DNA of 64,000 nt. It comes from JABWBP01 sp964522165. GTDB taxonomy: Bacteria; Calditrichota; Calditrichia; RBG-13-44-9; J075. Positions within the stretch are counted from its first letter, which is position 1, and each line of letters opens with the position of its first letter. The position numbers and the translations under genes are program-made. Positions 16,603 through 25,646 of the stretch are shown piece by piece. The notes below the pieces were generated by a model. The model saw only the letters and a program-made list of their open reading frames with translations. It made no database searches and had not been told where the DNA came from. Location of the stretch: the NCBI GenBank assembly GCA_964522165.1, contig CAZFVV010000008.1, positions 1 through 64,000 on the forward strand. The letters run 5' to 3'.

Positions 16603-18075
16603 ATGAGTAGTGTTGAGCTTATAGTGACTGTTCAAAACGAGCGAGATGTAAGGGCTCGGAAGAGTGACGGAAGTGAAGCAAAGTGTCAGATTGAATTTGA
16701 TGACTTGCGTCGTAGAACTGTAAAAATCTTCGAGGATTGGCTAAGGATGTCCAAAATTAGCAAACGTGACGAATTAGAAGTACTCGGCATGCATCTATAC
16801 CGAATGATATTCAATGGAGAAGTTGGGGCTTTTTTTGAGCAGACTCTAAAGAATGTTCCAGAAGGCGAACGCCTGCGCGTCCAATTGAGTTTTCAGGAAG
16901 AGGCCAGCGATCTGGCCAGGCTTCCTTGGGAATATCTTTATTATCCCGATACAGAGACCCGTGCCGGTTTCTTCCTGGCCACCCGTGTTGAGCTGGTTCT
17001 TTCACGCTACATGCCACTTTCTACAGGCCGCCAAGCCCTGGCCCCCGAAGAAGGACCGCTACGGATTCTGATCGTGGTCTCTCAGCCACAAGATCTTGAA
17101 CCGGTGATTTCAGAGCCAGTCATCGATGCCATCCAGCAATTGGCTAATATCACAATCCACATCCTGGATAAGCCAACGGTTGACAACTTCCTGGGAAAAC
17201 TAGAAGAGACGAGGCCACATGTGCTACATTTCATCGGCCACGGACGGTTCAACAAAGAAGAAAAGAAAGGTGAGATTGCGTTATTAGGGCCAGACGAACA
17301 GGACGTGGCATGGATTAGAGACAGGGAATTTACCGAGTATTTTGTGCAAATGCATTCGAAACCGCGTCTTGTATTCCTTCACCTCTGTGAGGGAGCGACG
17401 ATTGATTTCACCGCCAATTTCGCCGGGTTGGCTCCCCAGTTGATCCGCGAAAAAATTCAGGCCGTAGTAGCGATGCAGTACCCTATTACGAACAAGGCAG
17501 CTATTGCGTTCAGCCGGGCTTTCTATCGTGAACTTGCGAAAGGGGAACCAATCGATCATGCTGTCCAGAGAGCACGATGGATGATCACTATCGATGACCC
17601 CAAAGCTTATGACAGCCGTGTTTTTGGTACACCGGTGTTGTACATGCATAGCCGTGACGGCATTATCCAGCCTGTTGAGAAAATAGAATCAGAGGATATA
17701 CCTCAAAATAGACGATTGTCCCCCGCCATGGGAGGACAATCCGAAGGTGCCAAAGATCGTAAACCAGAGTCAGGGCAGGCCAAAGCATCAGCAGATTCGA
17801 TTGACAGGAAAACGGATGCTGAAAAATTTGGAACCACAAGTGCGAAACAGCCTCATTTACCATCTATCTTTTTTGAGGCTGAGAGAATAATGAAATCAAT
17901 GAATTTACAAGATTCTGAAAGGGTAGCTATAAAAAAGGAGCTTGAAATTATTAGAGAAAAATTAATGATGGCAGATCCAGATAAGTGGTGCTTAATTCTC
18001 ACCGACTATTGGGATAAAGCACCAGAAGGTAATCTAAAATCTATCTTGTTTGACCTGGTGGAGAAAAATAAATGA
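16603..18075 (+). CDS. CHAT-domain caspase-like cysteine protease 2 with helical C-terminal tail
   Basis: A 490-aa paralogue of the preceding CHAT gene, 18 bp downstream. Catalytic His213 ('HFIGHGRF') and Cys262 ('LHLCEGA') are conserved at the same positions. It differs by a diverged N-terminal 65 residues and by an added tail (~residues 362-490). The tail has a low-complexity linker ('SEGAKDRKPESGQAKASAD') followed by a charged helical module ('KKELEIIREKLMMADPDKW', 'LKSILFDLVEKNK'). That module could be an effector-associated or docking domain. The last codons overlap the next gene by 4 bp (ATGA), implying translational coupling to the TPR-FHIPEP protein. Probable partner or amplifier of CHAT 1. 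Confidence 0.9.
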   Translation: MSSVELIVTVQNERDVRARKSDGSEAKCQIEFDDLRRRTVKIFEDWLRMSKISKRDELEVLGMHLYRMIFNGEVGAFFEQTLKNVPEGERLRVQLSFQEEASDLARLPWEYLYYPDTETRAGFFLATRVELVLSRYMPLSTGRQALAPEEGPLRILIVVSQPQDLEPVISEPVIDAIQQLANITIHILDKPTVDNFLGKLEETRPHVLHFIGHGRFNKEEKKGEIALLGPDEQDVAWIRDREFTEYFVQMHSKPRLVFLHLCEGATIDFTANFAGLAPQLIREKIQAVVAMQYPITNKAAIAFSRAFYRELAKGEPIDHAVQRARWMITIDDPKAYDSRVFGTPVLYMHSRDGIIQPVEKIESEDIPQNRRLSPAMGGQSEGAKDRKPESGQAKASADSIDRKTDAEKFGTTSAKQPHLPSIFFEAERIMKSMNLQDSERVAIKKELEIIREKLMMADPDKWCLILTDYWDKAPEGNLKSILFDLVEKNK

Positions 18076-21000
18076 GTCACCTTTATACTAAACAGCCATC
18101 AACCTTGCGCGACGAAATAGGAGATTTGATCGCAAAGGCACGCTCATCAGCTAACAAAGAAAAAACGGTTGAGATATTTGCAGATAAAGTACTTGATACA
18201 ATTATATCCTCTGCAGAGTACAGTGAGGATTATGCACCCGTCAAGACTACTATCCAAAAGTACATTCAAGAGATGGGCAGTTGGCAGGTTATACTCCGAG
18301 AAATGCTAAAGCAAGTTGAGGCGTTAGAGGCCAGCCGAACGCTGCGGGAGCGATATGGCGAACGCTGGTGGCAGCAGAAACGCAAAGTATTGTACGATAC
18401 TTTCCAAGGCGATCCGCAAGAGGGGCTACGTCAATGGCTGCAAACTTACGCTGAGGCACTCATCACCTGGCAACTAAATATCTGTGACAAACTGGCTAAG
18501 GAGCCTTTCCCTTTCCCACCGCAAGCGGCCGATTTCATTGCTCTCTTTCAGACTGGAACCCAGGCTATCCGAGATGAAAGGTACCTTGATGCCTTGGACA
18601 TGCTGAACTATCTGATACAGGTTGAGTCAGTAAACCAGCCACAGCCTATCCTCGACCAAATCAATCGAGCCATTCTGCATATCTTCTCAGGGCGAATTTT
18701 TCTTTATAAATCCACCGATAGGGAGAGTGCATTGAGGCACTTTAAACAGGCTGGGGAATTGGCTTCAGATGACGGACGACCCCACGCGGCATTAGGGGAC
18801 TTCTATCGCGTGGAGAATGATACTCATAAGGCGCTACGGCTGTATCGAGAGGCTATTGAAAGATCCCCAAATCAACCAGATGGCTATATCGGTATGGGCT
18901 TGATGGCCGATGATCAAAAGCGGTGGGATGAGGCGGATGAGTGGTACGAACGGGCGATAGCCGCTGTACAAAACGAAAAGGATTTTGATATTGGCTTACG
19001 CCAGTTCTTGGTGCCAAGTGGAAACATTTATTTATATCTTGCACGAAAATTTAAGAATGAAGATCCCGAGCGCGCGCTTCGAGCCGTAACATACGCGATT
19101 AGTAGTGGAATTAAACAAGATGGGGATTATCCTGAGCGAACAGCTTATAGTCTTAAAGGTGAATTATTGGAGACGCTTCAAAGACCAACCGAAGCGGCCG
19201 AAGCCTACTACGAGGCTGGCCGACGGTGCGGCTGGCAGAATGAACATCAAATTGCTATTGATTTATTAACGAAAGCAAAGGAACTTAATCCAGGCCATAC
19301 TCCCATCTTTTGGAATTTGTCGGATACCTGGCGGATGCTTAGCTACACCCCGGAACCACCATACGTGGACAAAGATTCAATTGAAAAAAGCATAGCCATT
19401 TGGGAATATGGCACCCATATTAAATTGCCTGATAGTGACTATTTCTGGTCATACACCAGTCGAGCGTTAATTAACGAACAACTGGCTCGCTTGCCAAATG
19501 CTGAACTTTGGACTTTGTGGTGGGAAGCCGTTGTCTATCTTGAGCGGGCGATACTATTGAATAAATCGGATGTTTATTGTTGGATTTATCTAGGTCGATT
19601 CTATCGATTACTATCCACCGAATCAAACGCTCTACACGTTACCCATAGGGCAATCGAGTATGATCCCACGGATCTCTCGGCCTTAGACGAGCGGGCAGCA
19701 ATCCTGGCTAACGTGGGCAAATTTGTTGAAGCTGAAGAGGTGATTGAAAAACGCCAGGCGCTGGAACCGAATGATTGGATGGATGCTGTGAAAGCCTACA
19801 TTCTCTTACGTAAGGGGCAGTTAGTGGAAGCTCTTGAACTGATTAATCGCTCTATTGAAAAATCACCAACGGAAATCTGGTATCGCGATCTCCGGGCGCT
19901 GGGTTATCGCATGAATAATGAACCGGCACGAGCTCAGGAAGACTATCGCTGGATTTGGAGCTATTATGACCCATTAGATCGCGATAATCAAAGCGCATTT
20001 GGTTCGGCAGCTTATTCGCTTGGTGACATCGACAAAGCTATTGAAATTTTTAGCAGGTTGTGCGATGACCCCACCCAGGATTTTTTTAGTAATTATTGTG
20101 GCCTTGGAGAATGTTATCTTGCCAAAGGTGATCTCGCCGCGGGAGAAGAAAATCTTGATAAGGCCATTGCAAAGGCAATCAATGTTCGACAATTGGACGA
20201 CTTGCTCAACATCAATTTCGCTGACATCCAAAAGCTCTCCATCGACTGGCCTCATGGTGCTCAAGTGCGGGAAATTCTCGAACAACTCGAGGAGAAAATA
20301 AAGACACGACGAACCGAGCTCGAACAACGGCCACGCTCACCCGAAGAAGAACTGCAACAAATCGTCACAAAGCACGAACGCGACGGCGAGACCGGCAGTT
20401 GGGCGTGGATTGGCGCCAACGCCGGACTGGCGCGCTTATACGCCGAAGAGGGGCAATGGGTTGAGGCTGCGAATCTCTACAAACAACTGCTTGCGCTTGA
20501 ATCCTTGCTATACAATGATATGCCGCCTTTCCCGGAAGCGCGACGAGGGCTTGAGTTATGTGCGGGCAAGATTGAGCAGTTTGGAGAGGAAGCTTTCAAG
20601 GCCGGCCAGACCAATGAGGCGATCCGGCATTACGAGCATGCACTCCAACTGGATGGAGATATTTCACGCGACATACAAACGCACGAAAGCATTACACGCA
20701 CAGCGGGCCTGCATGCAAAATTGGCGCTGGCAATGCTTGATACAGAAGATGTTCGCGCTGCAAGTAATCCGCTTGCCGCTGCCCTGAATTTATGTCGTCA
20801 GGTCGAGGACCCTGATCCGGTGAAGAAGCTTGCCGACCTGCTCAAGCCGATGCTGCGTAATGGCGCACACTACTGGCAGATGCACGATGCGCTGAACTTG
20901 TTAACGGGCGACCAAAATAACACTGAGGCACTCCGCCATGACATCGCAACGCTTAATAAAATGATAGCGGGTTACCTGGAAGATCGATATGGCCTTAGTA

Positions 21001-22052
21001 TTAAGCAATCCGATATACTCATATTGCCTATCATTCTCGAAATCGGCGATGAATTGATCCCTGAAGACACCCGTACGGAAAATTGGTCGCTCTTCACCCG
21101 GCTTATCCCGGAAATGCGCAATCGCATCAAGGAAGAAATGGGTGTCACCACAACGGGAATACGTGTGCGACACTTGAGTAGTGTGCCCTCTAAATTACCG
21201 TCTTATAGTGATTACCGTATCTTGCTTGATGAAGTGCCGGTCATGGAGGGCAGGGTGCGCCTGGATCGGAAGTTCTGTCCAAACACTCCTGAAGAAATTG
21301 AATCCGCCGGGATTGCAATAGACAAGCAAGAGCGAGCTGAGAATCCGCACACAGGCGCAATGGGTTATTGGCTTGATGAAGACTCAGCCCGGCAGGCCAT
21401 CGAACATAAATTGGAAATATGGGACGAGCCACTGTCATACGTTGTTCAACATCTTGAAGCGGTCTTACGGCGTAACCTGGCCAATTTCCTGGGCATCCAG
21501 GAGGTTGAAACGATCCTGGAAGAGCATGCCAAGACTTCAGAAGGTGAACAACAAATTGCCTCCGCGCTTCCGGATCGCCAGACGCGAGTGCACTTCGCCC
21601 GCCTGCTCCGCACCCTGGTCAAGGAAAATACCCCGATCACCAATATTGGGGAAATTCTGCAAACCTTCCGGGAACTACAATTGAATAGTGGAAATCTCGA
21701 CGAGGCCGTTCGCCAGTTCCGCTTGCGGAATAAATCGATATTGCCCGGTAACCGCCCGAAAGTGCAGCGATTTGAACTTTCCCCGGGTTGGGAGGAAATG
21801 GTTAACGGGTGGGTGAGGATGGTTGATGGAAAAACGAAGTTTACGCCGCCCCCGGATAAGGCTCACGAACTCATTCAGGAGATTGGCCAGCTTGTTACAT
21901 CGCCAAATCAGAATAGTGTGCTGGTGGTGCGCAATCATCAAACCCGGCCCTTTTTACGCCGGCTGCTTGAGAACCGCTTCCCCGGTTTAATGGTTATGTC
22001 TGATGAAGAACTCGTGGATGTTGCCGTTCCTGAAAACGAAAGTAAACATTAA
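18072..22052 (+). CDS. Giant TPR protein with FlhA/SctV (FHIPEP) cytoplasmic-domain-like C-terminus
   Basis: A 1326-aa soluble protein. Residues 1-150 are helical. Residues ~155-780 are a run of TPR-like repeats ('GRPHAALGDFYRVENDTHKA', 'YIGMGLMADDQKRWDEADEW'). Helical linkers follow to ~960. Residues ~975-1318 align by eye with the cytoplasmic nonameric-ring domain of the type III export gate FlhA/SctV: 'LEIGDELIPED', 'MRNRIKEEMGVTTTGIRVR', 'YRILLDEVPVMEGRV', 'RQTRVHFARLLRTLVKENTP', 'ITNIGEILQTFREL', 'RPFLRRLLENRFPGLMVMS'. The eight-helix membrane half of FlhA is absent and no other type III gene is near. It starts within the CHAT 2 stop. Likely a sensor/scaffold that binds client proteins and controls the CHAT proteases (inference). 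Confidence 0.82.
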   Translation: MSHLYTKQPSTLRDEIGDLIAKARSSANKEKTVEIFADKVLDTIISSAEYSEDYAPVKTTIQKYIQEMGSWQVILREMLKQVEALEASRTLRERYGERWWQQKRKVLYDTFQGDPQEGLRQWLQTYAEALITWQLNICDKLAKEPFPFPPQAADFIALFQTGTQAIRDERYLDALDMLNYLIQVESVNQPQPILDQINRAILHIFSGRIFLYKSTDRESALRHFKQAGELASDDGRPHAALGDFYRVENDTHKALRLYREAIERSPNQPDGYIGMGLMADDQKRWDEADEWYERAIAAVQNEKDFDIGLRQFLVPSGNIYLYLARKFKNEDPERALRAVTYAISSGIKQDGDYPERTAYSLKGELLETLQRPTEAAEAYYEAGRRCGWQNEHQIAIDLLTKAKELNPGHTPIFWNLSDTWRMLSYTPEPPYVDKDSIEKSIAIWEYGTHIKLPDSDYFWSYTSRALINEQLARLPNAELWTLWWEAVVYLERAILLNKSDVYCWIYLGRFYRLLSTESNALHVTHRAIEYDPTDLSALDERAAILANVGKFVEAEEVIEKRQALEPNDWMDAVKAYILLRKGQLVEALELINRSIEKSPTEIWYRDLRALGYRMNNEPARAQEDYRWIWSYYDPLDRDNQSAFGSAAYSLGDIDKAIEIFSRLCDDPTQDFFSNYCGLGECYLAKGDLAAGEENLDKAIAKAINVRQLDDLLNINFADIQKLSIDWPHGAQVREILEQLEEKIKTRRTELEQRPRSPEEELQQIVTKHERDGETGSWAWIGANAGLARLYAEEGQWVEAANLYKQLLALESLLYNDMPPFPEARRGLELCAGKIEQFGEEAFKAGQTNEAIRHYEHALQLDGDISRDIQTHESITRTAGLHAKLALAMLDTEDVRAASNPLAAALNLCRQVEDPDPVKKLADLLKPMLRNGAHYWQMHDALNLLTGDQNNTEALRHDIATLNKMIAGYLEDRYGLSIKQSDILILPIILEIGDELIPEDTRTENWSLFTRLIPEMRNRIKEEMGVTTTGIRVRHLSSVPSKLPSYSDYRILLDEVPVMEGRVRLDRKFCPNTPEEIESAGIAIDKQERAENPHTGAMGYWLDEDSARQAIEHKLEIWDEPLSYVVQHLEAVLRRNLANFLGIQEVETILEEHAKTSEGEQQIASALPDRQTRVHFARLLRTLVKENTPITNIGEILQTFRELQLNSGNLDEAVRQFRLRNKSILPGNRPKVQRFELSPGWEEMVNGWVRMVDGKTKFTPPPDKAHELIQEIGQLVTSPNQNSVLVVRNHQTRPFLRRLLENRFPGLMVMSDEELVDVAVPENESKH

Positions 22053-22067
22053 AGAGTAGGTGGTAAC

Positions 22068-23858
22068 GTGTCTGATACTCATTCATTAGAACAAACGCCT
22101 GTGATACAAGTAAAGCTGGAACTCGCACCCTCTCTGGTGCAGCTTTGTGAACCAGCCGGGCCGGAAAAGGATATGCTCAGCCAGGCTGTTGGTCTGCAAA
22201 TTGATCAGCTTCTCAGCATTTTGGGCATTCCGGGCAAAACGGCGGTAGAAGTGGTTTCTCCGGAAAATACCCGTATGTCCGGAGATCAGTTTTTCCGATT
22301 TTCCGTAAACGGCCAATGGGTACATTATCCCGACGAACTGTTGAAATGGGCTCATTCTTATGTGACCCATAGCCTGGCGAATTCGGCGATGAGCCTTCCC
22401 GGAATATTACAATGGCTGGAATCCATCTGCCATGAAGGCTATGAAGCCCCGGGCTACCCGCTGCTAATTGAATTCTTCAGCCTGATCTGCCGGGAGGCGA
22501 TCTGCTCTCAGCCGGAAATCTTGTTGGGATTTCCGCAGGCAGAGGCTTACCTGGCTCTCTTGTCTCCGGCAGGAGAAAGTGACCCCGCCGGGAAAGCCAA
22601 GTGGCCTCCCTCAGCGGAATGGTTACTCAGGGTGATGAAGATAGTGGTAAACCTGGGCATTTCCATGGCCGACATTCCCAAGGTTTCCGGTAAACTGCGC
22701 GAAACAGTGGAACGCACCCCGGAAGATGCTGCCGAATCGCTGATTGAAGCGTTGCGCCCGGACGTGCTTGAAATCCATCTGCCTGAGGAATATTTAAGAA
22801 CGCTGACCCTGGCTGATCCTGAAAAAGATGTAGAAATGTTTCCTTTCATGCGAGACGGCCTTTTCGTCGAGCTTGGCCTTGTTTTTCCGCGCTTTCGTTT
22901 TGTGATTGACGAAAGTCTCAGACCGGGCAGCTTTGCGCTCAAGATTAATAACCTGCGCAGGCTGCCTCAAATAGGGCTTCAACCGGATCAATGCCTGGTA
23001 AACGATACTGCTGAACGGCTCAGGCTATTATCGGTCGAGGCGGTTGGAACGAGCAATCCCGCTAACCAGCAACCGGCCAGCATTGCACCATTTCATCACA
23101 TGAAAATGTTGGAAGAAGAGGGGTTGACAACCTGGAATATCTTCGGATACCTGATCTTATGCATAGCAGCGGAATTGCGCAAAAATAGCCGGTGTTTGAC
23201 CGACCTGCGGGTGGTTCAAAAATCGATTGAGGAATTAGAAACGGTTTTCCCCGCTCTTGTATCGTCTGTCAAAGCAGAATATACCTTGGAACAGATCACT
23301 CGCCCCCTGCGCGCCCTCGTCTCGGAAGAGCAGTCCCTTCGCAACCTGCGCCTTATCCTGGAGCGGCTGCTGGATTACCCTTATGCGACGGATGATCCTA
23401 TCCGCTATCTTGTGCTTGATGACCGCCCCAACGCATACGGATCACTGGAAACAATCCCCTCTGAAAATTTCGCCAGGCTGGTAGCTTTTGTGCGCGCCGG
23501 ATTGAAAGGCCAGATCAGCAACAAATATGCGCGGGGGACCAATACTTTAGTCGTGTACCTGCTCGATGCGGAGATCGAACGAATGGTATCAAAATGGAAT
23601 AACGAACATTCAGACGGAGATGGTTTTGGAGCCGTATCTTCAGATGAAGCAGATAAGATCATAGAAGCAATACGAAGTGAGCTTGCCCATTTGCCTCCGA
23701 CTGCAATGGTACCGGTTATCTTAACATCGATTGAAGCCCGTCCTGGTTTACGCCGGGTTCTTCAGTATGAATTTCCTCGTATTCCGGTTATTGCATATCA
23801 AGAGCTTATGCCAGACTTGAACGTTCAGCCGGTGGCCAGGATTTCCCTGCCGACATAA
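22068..23858 (+). CDS. Second FHIPEP (FlhA/SctV C-domain)-like protein, no membrane half
   Basis: A 596-aa soluble protein 15 bp after the TPR-FHIPEP gene. Residues 1-250 are unrecognised ('VIQVKLELAPSLVQLCEP'). Residues ~256-590 resemble FlhA/SctV cytoplasmic subdomains: 'FVELGLVFPRFRFVID', 'GSFALKINNLRRLP', 'LVSSVKAEYTLEQITRPLRA', 'LRNLRLILERLLDYP', 'PVILTSIEARPGLRRVLQYE' and 'FPRIPVIAYQELMPDLNVQPV'. The last closely tracks the end of FlhA. No transmembrane helices are present. Two such domains in one operon suggest a hetero-oligomeric ring or a dedicated client-binding platform. In flagella this domain captures chaperone-cargo complexes, so here it may recognise proteins delivered to or made by the neighbouring systems. 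Homology is confident; function is inferred. Confidence 0.8.
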   Translation: MSDTHSLEQTPVIQVKLELAPSLVQLCEPAGPEKDMLSQAVGLQIDQLLSILGIPGKTAVEVVSPENTRMSGDQFFRFSVNGQWVHYPDELLKWAHSYVTHSLANSAMSLPGILQWLESICHEGYEAPGYPLLIEFFSLICREAICSQPEILLGFPQAEAYLALLSPAGESDPAGKAKWPPSAEWLLRVMKIVVNLGISMADIPKVSGKLRETVERTPEDAAESLIEALRPDVLEIHLPEEYLRTLTLADPEKDVEMFPFMRDGLFVELGLVFPRFRFVIDESLRPGSFALKINNLRRLPQIGLQPDQCLVNDTAERLRLLSVEAVGTSNPANQQPASIAPFHHMKMLEEEGLTTWNIFGYLILCIAAELRKNSRCLTDLRVVQKSIEELETVFPALVSSVKAEYTLEQITRPLRALVSEEQSLRNLRLILERLLDYPYATDDPIRYLVLDDRPNAYGSLETIPSENFARLVAFVRAGLKGQISNKYARGTNTLVVYLLDAEIERMVSKWNNEHSDGDGFGAVSSDEADKIIEAIRSELAHLPPTAMVPVILTSIEARPGLRRVLQYEFPRIPVIAYQELMPDLNVQPVARISLPT

Positions 23859-23905
23859 TATTCGTTGCGCAGAAAAGAATTCACCATCTATACGGAGTTT
23901 GAGAT

Positions 23906-24112
23906 ATGAAAATTGATTACAACGGATGTCCCTGCGGCGGCGTTTACGAGAGCCGCCAGGTAGAGGTTCGAATGACTGTTGGTGATAAACTCATAGTACT
24001 CACGGACGTTCCCCAGGGCGCCTGCCCGCTCTGCGGTTCTCGGGTTTATAAAACTGAAGTGCTTGAAAAGATCGAATCGCTAATGAAAGGCAAATCGCCA
24101 CTTTCTTCATAA
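23906..24112 (+). CDS. YgiT-type zinc-finger protein
   Basis: A 68-aa protein with a CPCG near the N-terminus and CPLCG near the C-terminus, flanking 'VEVRMTVGDKLIVLTDVP' and ending in a short helix. This is the YgiT/MqsA N-terminal zinc-finger type ('CxxCG..V....V.QG.CPxCG'). MqsA antitoxins pair this finger with a DNA-binding HTH and an MqsR toxin; neither is present here. TTTGAGAT precedes the ATG. It is 47 bp after the second FHIPEP gene and may be the last gene of that operon. Whether it acts as a regulator, antitoxin remnant or zinc-dependent partner is open. Confidence 0.8.
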   Translation: MKIDYNGCPCGGVYESRQVEVRMTVGDKLIVLTDVPQGACPLCGSRVYKTEVLEKIESLMKGKSPLSS

Positions 24113-24168
24113 GATATGGTTTGAAGGGCCAGTGAATGATTTCCACAGCTTAAAACAATCCGGCAATT

Positions 24169-24654
24169 ATGTTCATCATTCGGGATGCAACTGAAACAGA
24201 CATCAGTGCATTAACCAAACTACGCAACGCCCCCACCCAACTTCACCGCTATCTCAGCGAGGCCGATGGCGAAGGCATCCGGTTCCTGGTCTATGAACAG
24301 GATAACGAAATCTACGGGTTTGCCATGTTGTTCCTGCGCCAGCCCGCGCAAGGTTCTCCCAAGTCGCATATCCCGAAGATCAGCGATCTGCACGTGGCGC
24401 AGCGCTTTCGCTCCATGGGCATCGGAACCATCATGATTGCGCGAATGGAAGAGTTGGCCGTGGCATTCGGACACAAGGCGATGCACGTTGGCGTCGATCC
24501 TGTGGATAATCCTCGCGCGCTGGCTATGTACCAGCGTCTTGGGTATGCGCCCATTAATGAGCCGCAGCAAAAAATGGCGATCTTTTATGATGAAAAAGGC
24601 GACGCCACAAAAAGGAAGTTTTGGAATATAAACTTGCGGAAACAACTCGGATAA
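24169..24654 (+). CDS. GNAT-family N-acetyltransferase 1
   Basis: A 161-aa GNAT acetyltransferase starting 'MFIIRDATETDISALTKLR', the usual beta1-alpha1 opening. The acetyl-CoA-binding loop is 'RFRSMGIGTIMI' and motif B is 'DNPRALAMYQRLGYAP'. The substrate cannot be deduced. It begins a run of four small same-strand enzyme genes (GNAT, NUDIX, NUDIX, GNAT). A decayed copy of a similar gene is at 26144-26262. A short ribosome site is not obvious. Confidence 0.87.
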   Translation: MFIIRDATETDISALTKLRNAPTQLHRYLSEADGEGIRFLVYEQDNEIYGFAMLFLRQPAQGSPKSHIPKISDLHVAQRFRSMGIGTIMIARMEELAVAFGHKAMHVGVDPVDNPRALAMYQRLGYAPINEPQQKMAIFYDEKGDATKRKFWNINLRKQLG

Positions 24655-24723
24655 CGATTTGTTAATGCAAAATGAGCGGATAATTTACCAGCTCAGTCCG
24701 GATACATCACGAGACAGAAATTG

Positions 24724-25164
24724 ATGCCCATCCTGGTACCCAAAGTCTTCGCCTACATCACCCACGGCTCTCGCCTGCTGGTCTTTCGCCATGTTGATTT
24801 TCCCAAAGCGGGCATTCAAGTGCCTGCCGGTACTGTTCAAGCGGGCGAGTATCCGGATGATGCGGTTTTACGCGAAGTTCATGAGGAAACCGGTTTATCC
24901 AGTTTCAGCGAGATTTATTTTCTTGGCGAACAGATCCGCGACATGGCGGATTTCCGTCGTGATGAAATCCATCACCGCTATTTCTATCATTTGCCGTATG
25001 CCGGATATCCGCCGACAACATGGCGGCACAGTGAAAATGATCCCTCGGATGGCGCGGCTAAACCTATTATATTTGAATTTTTCTGGGCAAAGTTGCCAGA
25101 AGGGGTTCTGGAACTGATTGCCGATCACGATAAATTTTTGCCAGCGTTGCTGGAGCGATTGTGA
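24724..25164 (+). CDS. NUDIX hydrolase 1
   Basis: A 146-aa NUDIX-fold hydrolase with a complete box: 'GTVQAGEYPDDAVLREVHEETGL' cut here to its pattern Gx5Ex7REVxEETGL. Such enzymes hydrolyse nucleoside diphosphate-linked compounds; the specificity is unknown. A TTG directly precedes the chosen ATG, so the start could be one codon earlier. It overlaps the next NUDIX gene by 4 bp (GTGA), so the two are translationally coupled. Confidence 0.88.
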   Translation: MPILVPKVFAYITHGSRLLVFRHVDFPKAGIQVPAGTVQAGEYPDDAVLREVHEETGLSSFSEIYFLGEQIRDMADFRRDEIHHRYFYHLPYAGYPPTTWRHSENDPSDGAAKPIIFEFFWAKLPEGVLELIADHDKFLPALLERL

Positions 25165-25613
25165 GCCGCACGATTCGCTGCCAGGCTGCCATTGTGCAGA
25201 ACGACCATCTTCTTCTGCTCAAAGTGCACGATAAGCCAACCGGGGAAATCTTTTGGCTTTTCCCGGGCGGCGGGCGCGAGCCTGGCGAAACTGAGGAGCA
25301 GTGTGTGGCGCGCGAGGTATATGAAGAGACGCATCTTCGCGTCAAGGTTATTCGTTTCTTGTTCGAAACCCCGGATATTCCGGAAGGCAGTTATAAGCGG
25401 CTTCGAACATATTTGTGTCGCGTTCGGGAGGGCGCAGCGCGCCCGGGATGCGAACCGGAAGTGGATGGCGATGACCACCAAACCATTCAGGGAATCGGCT
25501 GGTTTGATCTCCGCCGGCGCGAAACGTGGGATGCGATGCTGGACGAAGAACAGATAACCTGCCACCTGCTCCAGCGCGTTCGCGCTGAACTTGGATTTAT
25601 GAAAAATGACTGA
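25161..25613 (+). CDS. NUDIX hydrolase 2
   Basis: A 150-aa NUDIX protein beginning with GTG inside the stop of the previous gene (GTGA overlap). The box reads 'GGGREPGETEEQ...REVYEETHL', with the final glycine of the usual ETG replaced by H. The C-terminus 'IQGIGWFDLRRRETWDAML' is common in MutT-like proteins. The substrate is unknown. The pairing of two NUDIX genes suggests related but distinct substrates. Confidence 0.88.
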   Translation: MSRTIRCQAAIVQNDHLLLLKVHDKPTGEIFWLFPGGGREPGETEEQCVAREVYEETHLRVKVIRFLFETPDIPEGSYKRLRTYLCRVREGAARPGCEPEVDGDDHQTIQGIGWFDLRRRETWDAMLDEEQITCHLLQRVRAELGFMKND

Positions 25614-25646
25614 AAATGATTGGCAATTATTCAAATGATGCTTTCT

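Noticed and set aside
18072..23858. A flagellar or type III secretion locus
   Set aside because: Only the cytoplasmic FHIPEP-like domain is seen. No FlhB, FliP/Q/R, ATPase, needle or flagellin gene is present, and the FlhA membrane helices are missing.
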